Shown: positions 31,021 to 36,333 of the stretch, piece after piece
How the letters are laid out: every line of letters starts with the position of its first letter
How positions within the stretch are numbered: the first letter of the stretch is position 1
Assembly (NCBI GenBank): GCA_000310025.1
Contig: FN648812.1
Coordinates: 2,103 to 38,435, forward strand
Source of the DNA: Ectocarpus siliculosus
Taxonomy: Eukaryota > Sar > Phaeophyceae > Ectocarpales > Ectocarpaceae
DNA length: 36,333 nt
Direction: 5' to 3'
Position numbers and translations under genes: made by a program
The notes under the pieces: model-generated
Database searches by the model: none
What the model saw: only the letters and a program-made list of their open reading frames with translations
Told to the model about the DNA's origin: nothing

Positions 31021-33035
31021 TGCCCATTCGAGATACACCCACAGTCGAACGGGATGTGGTGGAGTCTTTGCAGTGAGTGGGGGGAAAACCGGCTGGGTAC
31101 TGGACGCATTTCGAGTCGAGCTATGTCTATACACAGATGATTATGATATACTACATCCCCTGTAGTTCTCTACACTGGGTCAACGACAAAGGTATCGGGG
31201 AGAAACCCTCCGTCATGTCGCGCGTTGTAAAATGTAACCTTCAACCTTCACAGGAAACACGGCGCAGTGTCTTTGTGACAATTTGCTAGTCCGTTAGATA
31301 AGATTTTAACCTGCAACTTTGGAAGTGGCGTTGATGGACGGGGACCTGCCTTAGAATTGCCTCGTCGGTCTAGAGTAACGAAGAACCTTGCTCCTGTAGA
31401 CAGTGTATGACCCATAAAATATATCGACAGCAAAGGTGATCAACCCCCGTGGCCAGCTCACCTGACTCGGCCTGGCTCATGGTCGTCCCCGGGGTGCTTC
31501 ACAGCTCGCGTCGATCAGCAACGCCTGGCTCTCTTGCAGCGCTGCAGCAGCGCGGATGAAGCTGCGGAACAATTGATAGTTTCCCGGAGAGGGACGTTGA
31601 GTCATAAATCAGGGAAGATGACGACAGGTACACCGCACAACACAAATACGAACGCTGTACACAGCAGTAGGGTCGCGGCGCTGTCAGCAACCACAACACA
31701 CACATATACGAACGAGCTGGGTGTTTTGAAATCTTCGGAGATTGCGGAGATCAGGCAGGGGCCCTCAGATGGTGCGGGCAGACGGGGGGGGTACAAGACG
31801 GCGGGGGTACAACAGGTCAAAACATCGATAGCTTCCGCAGGGCCCCGTCCGGTCAAGCTTGCCAAAAGACGCACGACCTCCACCATCACCACATCGTAGC
31901 GCCCGTGCTGGTGGGAGCGATGGAACCAGATCACGGGATACGCCCCGCCAACGACAGCATGCTGGAAGGGAGAATCGACAACGGAATGAATGCAGAATGC
32001 CGGACCTCATCTGATCGGAGATATGGTCGTGCGGATGGATACATGTCTTCTCAAGTTGCTCGTTGTGGGCGTGCCTTTTCATGCTACCGGCTGCCGAAGC
32101 GTAACAGATTCGAAACCCCTTGGAAGCGTTAAGAGAAAGCCGGGACGCATCCTGTAGAGGACTGAACCCGTGTCACTCCCATCTCTTCCCGCCTTTTTTT
32201 GCTGGAGTCGCAAGTTGAGCGGAGAGAGGGAAAGCTGGTGGTTTTGGAAGAGGGCACAAACGGATCGTACCTCGGCTGCTGGCTCTTTTCGGAGAACGGC
32301 CGCCGATCGATCCTGCTGTTGACTGAGAGGACAAGAAGCAAGATCGTGCGCGAGAGAGGAGCGAAAGCGAGAGGGGCAAGAAGCAGGTACGGGAGTGCGT
32401 GTTTGTTTGTGCTGTTGTGAGGGTAGGAGGGAAGTGCACACACCCAACAGATAGACTCGATGGGGAGGAGCGCGCCCGGGCGTTTGGAGTTTGCCGGTGT
32501 GCGCAGTGCATGCCTATCAACATGTTCGGCGACGGGCCACGCCGTGGATGCGCTCTGCTCGCACACAAGGCCGCTGGCGGAAAGAGCATGATCATCCCAC
32601 AAAGTATGCTTGCTGTTTGATCTGGAGCCAAGTCGACCCTCGGATTCTCTCTCGTTGTGGCTACGGTACACGCACAGATGAATATCCCTTGCTCCATGCA
32701 GCTGCTGCTCAGGCTGGTCACACGCGAAAGAGAGATAGATAGATCGATCGCCGCGTGAGCCGTGAAAGCTCTTGGCCTCCAAGGGACAGCTTTATTGCCC
32801 GACCCGATTTCCCCTCCTTGGATCGTGTGAGTCAGATTATTCAAGACCCAGACACAGGATTTGCGCCACGGCACTCTGTGGTTTTCCCTCTAGCCAAGAG
32901 CTTCCAACAAGCGGCATAGCTGCCGATTGTGGGGCAACTCCGTTGGGGACATGTGGGCAACGAAGAAATGTGCATTGGCCAGCCACTAAAGCCGCGCCTC
33001 CTACCGCTTTCATGCCCTACACAGGCGAGAGAATA

Positions 33036-33284
33036 ATGAGGTGGTTTCCGGCGTGGCCGATGCTGCTTCTACTGGTGGCTATCACGCTGCTGCCTTTGGC
33101 GGACGCCTTCAAGGGCCAGGGGATGCTGCGGCGAGCCAAGACCGTAGTCAAGGGCATCCCCGCCGCGCTGCGGATCATCGTTAACGACATCGATGTCCGG
33201 GTGATCCTCGAGGAGAGCACCGCAGAGCCCGCCCCCGAGGTGTTTTGGACGGCAACCCAGCCTGAAAAAGAGCCGGTTTTGGAG
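33036..33284 (+). CDS. Gene 4, exon 1: signal peptide and basic N-terminal region
   Basis: This exon has 83 codons and is identical in product to gene 2 exon 1, with ADA/FKGQGMLRRAKTVVKG after the signal peptide and the donor GAG/gtacta in phase 0. The upstream region differs from unit A at scattered sites, so the invariance of the exon itself is notable. Confidence 0.65.
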
Positions 33285-33684
33285 GTACTACAAATATGCA
33301 CACGCACGTCATTATCGATTGGCAAAGGGGGGGAATGGCGGGTTCGAAAATGGATACGGAGCGAGGAAACTGGTATTTCATGTGGTTGACTGCCTCTGCG
33401 TGGGGAGGGGGCGGCATGGATGACAAGTGTTTCTCATCTTTTCCCCCTGAGGTTTTTACCTGCGTTATATTTTCGGGAGAGTCTCCTGCATGCGGAAAAA
33501 AAAGGTGCGTTTTGAGTACCACCACAATACATCAACACCGCTGTGATTTCAAGCCAAAGGGCCCAACCCCATGGCCGTGCTTTGTATCAAAGCACCAGCG
33601 ATCCGTTCGACTGCCACATCCAGTCGTTCTTCTCGCGCCTATTTGTGCACACTTTTCCCGCCCCGCCGCCCCGGCTCCCGGCAG

Positions 33685-33786
33685 CGTGTCGTCCGCTCCC
33701 GAGCGGCGATGGCGGTGGAAGCGCCTCCTCAACCAATCGTGCCGGAAGCCGTGCACTGGTCTCCGGTGGTCTTCGGCGATTGGCCG
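33685..33786 (+). CDS. Gene 4, candidate exon 2
   Basis: It is identical in product to 9483-9584, with the same acceptor and the donor gtacga. Confidence 0.45.
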
Positions 33787-34097
33787 GTACGATCGACATC
33801 TTGTAATGGTGGTGTTGCGCTGGCAGCGTCTTGTGTGGTTGGAGCGTTTTGCACGTTGAATTTCCTGGAATTTCCTGAGTGTAGCGCGTCCCGAGCGGGG
33901 ATCAAAAGTGTTGCTGCATTTTTTGCCGAAGTGCGGTCGCCAATGTGTAGCAGATTGATGAGGCAGAGCTGATGCGTGTGTTCATGGCCATGGTTCTCAT
34001 GTTGATAGTCCCTTTTGGGCTAGAAATGGCGTACACCGTCGCTGGTTTGTGTCATGCACGTTACGATCGGTTGCATATCGCACCCCTACAGTATACC

Positions 34098-34780
34098 GAA
34101 CCGCACAGAAGTGGTCTCGTTTTGCTGAACTGCTCCCTTGTCCGCCTTACTCGAACAAGTGTCCGCAACACTTGGCCGATTTGACCGCGTGGGGTCCAGC
34201 TGTTGCAGACGACAGATATAGGTAGGTAGGTGCGTGCTCGTGGTGAGGGAGAATGAGAGGAGCAGTCATGGAAGCGGAGCACGTGGTCAAATCGGCGAAG
34301 CGTTGCGGACAGATTTTTTCGAGTAAGGCGGACGAGGGAACAGTTCAGCAACGAGAGCACTGCTGTGTGGTTTCTTAAGCGACGGGTACGAGAGCTGAAA
34401 TACTTTTTCCCAAACGGAACACTGCTGCTGTTGGCAACAATAGCATTTCACAACAACGAAAAAAAAAACACCTCTGAAGCCCGGGAACGGAGGCCAAAGG
34501 CACGATGGAAGATCGTCGCTACGTCCGTTGTGGACATCGCGGTAGCCGGCAGGGTCAGGTGGCGAGTGGTGCCGACCCTTCGAAGTTTCAAGCTCGGTAC
34601 CACACCCCACGCGACCCTTCCGGCTTCCGCGACGTCCACCTCGGACGTAGCGGCAATCTTTCATCGTGCATTTGGCATCCGTTCTTGGGCTTGGCGGGGT
34701 TTTTTTAAATGTTTTTTTACCAACGGCAGCAGTGTTCCGTTTGGAAAATATGCTCTTTTTTCTCTTGCACGTTTGCCACA
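34098..34780. repeat. Paired inverted repeats in intron 2 of gene 4
   Basis: This is the copy of the two adjacent inverted repeats at 9896-10583 (arms 34098-34191 / 34280-34374, then about 34375-34583 / 34587-34780). Small changes are present, but the arms still pair extensively. Confidence 0.7.
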
Positions 34781-34820
34781 CATGATGAATCGATCCATTG
34801 TGGTGCTTTACAAACGATTT

Positions 34821-34839
34821 CTGCTGCTGCTGCTGCTGC
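34821..34839. repeat. CTG microsatellite, about 6 units, intron 2 of gene 4
   Basis: This is the short allele of the tract at 10623-10665. Confidence 0.85.
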
Positions 34840-34952
34840 CACGCGTCTGATGAATCATCAGCTATGCCTGACACGGTCAAAACAGTCTTGTCCGTCTTAC
34901 ACCCCCTTCGCTACCCCCCGCCCACGAACACACTTCCCGTGACGTGCTACAG

Positions 34953-35114
34953 GTTGTGGACGAGACCGTTGTTGTGACAGACGGCACGCCCGTTTGTCAG
35001 GAGCCTGGAGCGTGCGCGGTTGCGACCTTGTCGTCTGTGGCACCGCTCGACGTGGCCGCATTCCGCGTGGATCATGTTCCATCGTGCCCTTGGTCTCCGT
35101 CCTTGGGCTTTCCG
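34953..35114 (+). CDS. Gene 4, exon 3: EPGAC-motif exon
   Basis: The acceptor is gtgctacag and the donor CCG/gtaagc, phase 0 at both ends, 54 codons with CQEPGACAVATLSSV. There is one L to P change from gene 2 near the end. Confidence 0.65.
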
Positions 35115-35187
35115 GTAAGCGTGGGAAATGTTTTTTTCTATCTTGTGAAACGTGTTTGCTCCAAATGTTTTTTTCTGTTGTATATGG

Positions 35188-35265
35188 TCGCCCCGGTGGT
35201 CCGTTATTGTGGTACCCGAAAACCGTTAGTCGTAATGGTCGTGAGTTTGAATCCCCTTGGGGTGA
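35188..35265 (+). tRNA. tRNA-like sequence in intron 3 of gene 4 (probably non-functional)
   Basis: It is the copy of 11015-11092 with the same acceptor-like pairing and B-box-like segment. The poor T arm is also the same. Confidence 0.25.
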
Positions 35266-35841
35266 AAACATGTACAACATTTGCAGGTGAAAGCGAAATA
35301 CAGGTGGAAAAGCTCTCGTGAGTACCAAACTTCGACGTTAGTTAGCACCGTTGACGAGGGAAAGGGACGGCTGGACCCTTCTCGCGATAAATATATATTT
35401 CAGCCCGCACCGCAGGAGAAAGGTGGAGCACGAAAATACATGAAAAGAAGAAAAGAGCCCTTGTGTTTACCCCCTCCTGTGTGGCCCTGGATGGTTGTAG
35501 TTGTACGAACAATATGTGTAGTACGGTGCACACACTGAAAAGAGTAGTACACGCCTCACCATGAAAAATGGGGGACTGTCGCCATAATAAACGGGACGAA
35601 AACAACGCACATATGTGCCAGACACCTTGATTGGTATGAATCGATTCAAATGCGGTGCGTTGCAGACATTTCCCGACGCCGCTGGTGCTCATGCAGGTGG
35701 TGCTGCTGCCAAGTGTCTCACGAATGATCGGCTAGCTATGAGTGACACCGACGAAACAGTGTTGGCTCGCATAGTCTACCCCTCTCCCCCCATGACGGTG
35801 CACGCACCTACCTACTATGCTATGTCTGTCTGCAACAGCAG

Positions 35842-35955
35842 GACCTGGAACCTGCAAGCGTCGGTACCGCTCGCCACCCGACCTCGCCGGCTACCGTGGC
35901 ACCCTTCGATGACGGTGGCGCCTTGTGCGTATGGCCCCCGTTCTTGGGCGTGGCG
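35842..35955 (+). CDS. Gene 4, candidate exon 4
   Basis: It equals 11668-11781 with M to V in the TMAPFDD segment. The acceptor aacagcag and donor gtgagc are intact. Confidence 0.45.
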
Positions 35956-36232
35956 GTGAGCAAGCGCTTTTGTATATTGTTGTTGTTGTTGTTGTTTTTG
36001 TCAAATATGTGTGTACTGCCAGCAGCTCATGTGTCGCACACCTATCGATTCGATTCGCTGTGGCGTTTACTTTGCGGAAATCTCCCGCTTACGCTATTGA
36101 TGCTGCCCATGCTGCTCATGCTACTGCTGCTGCTGCTAGTGAATGGGGAGATACGGTTGACACGAGTGGCGTGTGTTTATTGCTCTAACACCCCCATTCG
36201 CTATGTTCCCCCGATGCCATCACGTCCTACAG

Positions 36233-36333
36233 GAAATAGAGCAGACGAGTCCCATGCCCTTGTGCAACGAGCCTGGGGCGTGTGCAGTGGCGAGCTTGTC
36301 GTTGATGAAGCCCCTGGACCTCGTCCAGATGGT
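36233..36333 (+). CDS. Gene 4, exon 5 (partial, cut by window end)
   Basis: These are the first 101 bases of the EPGAC exon, reading EIEQTSPMPLCNEPGACAVA and onward to PLDLVQM. The only difference from gene 2 is a silent change in a proline codon. Confidence 0.65.

Larger units (their letters stand above)
25081..33035. other. Spacer of unit C: 3' UTR plus intergenic DNA, no supported gene
   Basis: This 8-kb spacer has no gene I can support. AATAAA at 25843-25848 is a possible polyadenylation signal. It holds the most continuous version of the minus-strand remnant (26531-27078), a TGTAC tract (28814-28854), a CAG tract (29466-29503) and the solo LTR (30727-31020). About 60 bp present in B near 20196-20262 is missing near 31143-31155. 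A one-base deletion near 29532 makes a 351-residue minus-strand frame that exists only here. Confidence 0.6.
23607..36333. repeat. Tandem macro-repeat unit C (partial, at least 12.7 kb)
   Basis: This is the third copy, cut by the window end inside exon 5 of gene 4. Its 5' gene part (33036 onward) is almost identical to unit A at 8834 onward, while its spacer carries the same solo LTR as unit B. Its coiled-coil ORF is 426 bp longer than those in A and B and contains an in-frame stop. Confidence 0.95.

Overview
The window is eukaryotic nuclear DNA. It has spliced genes with GT-AG introns of about 130-1200 bases, trinucleotide microsatellites, long stretches without open frames, and no bacterial gene packing. 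The intron-rich style, long spacers and a signal peptide followed by phenylalanine (ADA/F) fit a heterokont alga, perhaps a brown alga. This is inference; no housekeeping gene is present to confirm it.

The whole window is one tandem macro-repeat. The bases at position 1 recur at 13040 and 23607, so unit A is 13,039 bp, unit B 10,567 bp and unit C at least 12.7 kb. Each unit holds the 3' end of one gene copy, a 7.8-8.1 kb spacer, and the 5' end of the next copy. Four gene copies result: gene 1 (3' end only, 1-1051), gene 2 (complete, 8834-14090), gene 3 (rearranged, 22157-25080) and gene 4 (5' end only, 33036 to the window end).

The gene is not one I recognise. It starts with a signal peptide and continues through short exons, of which the first five all begin and end in phase 0. 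Exons 3 and 5 share a motif around C-x-EPGAC-x-VA-[TS]-LS. It ends near or in a coiled-coil ORF built from 38-residue WQTEA repeats, followed by a Gly/Glu-rich tail with a basic stretch. Introns 2 and 3 contain degenerate copies of the same exon modules, some inverted, so the gene appears to have grown by exon-module duplication.

Gene 3 is remodelled. It lost exon 1 after the signal peptide and exons 2-4, carries a roughly 147-bp fold-back inverted repeat around its start, has a divergent exon 5, and has an in-frame TGA in a longer coiled-coil region. Genes 1 and 2 lack a 312-bp block that contains that stop. A solo LTR with 5-bp target duplication sits in the spacers of units B and C but not A. 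Different segments support different unit groupings, which suggests unequal exchange or gene conversion.

The spacers hold no gene I can support, apart from a possible decayed minus-strand coding region. Exon boundaries come from reading splice signals and comparing copies by eye, without transcript data.
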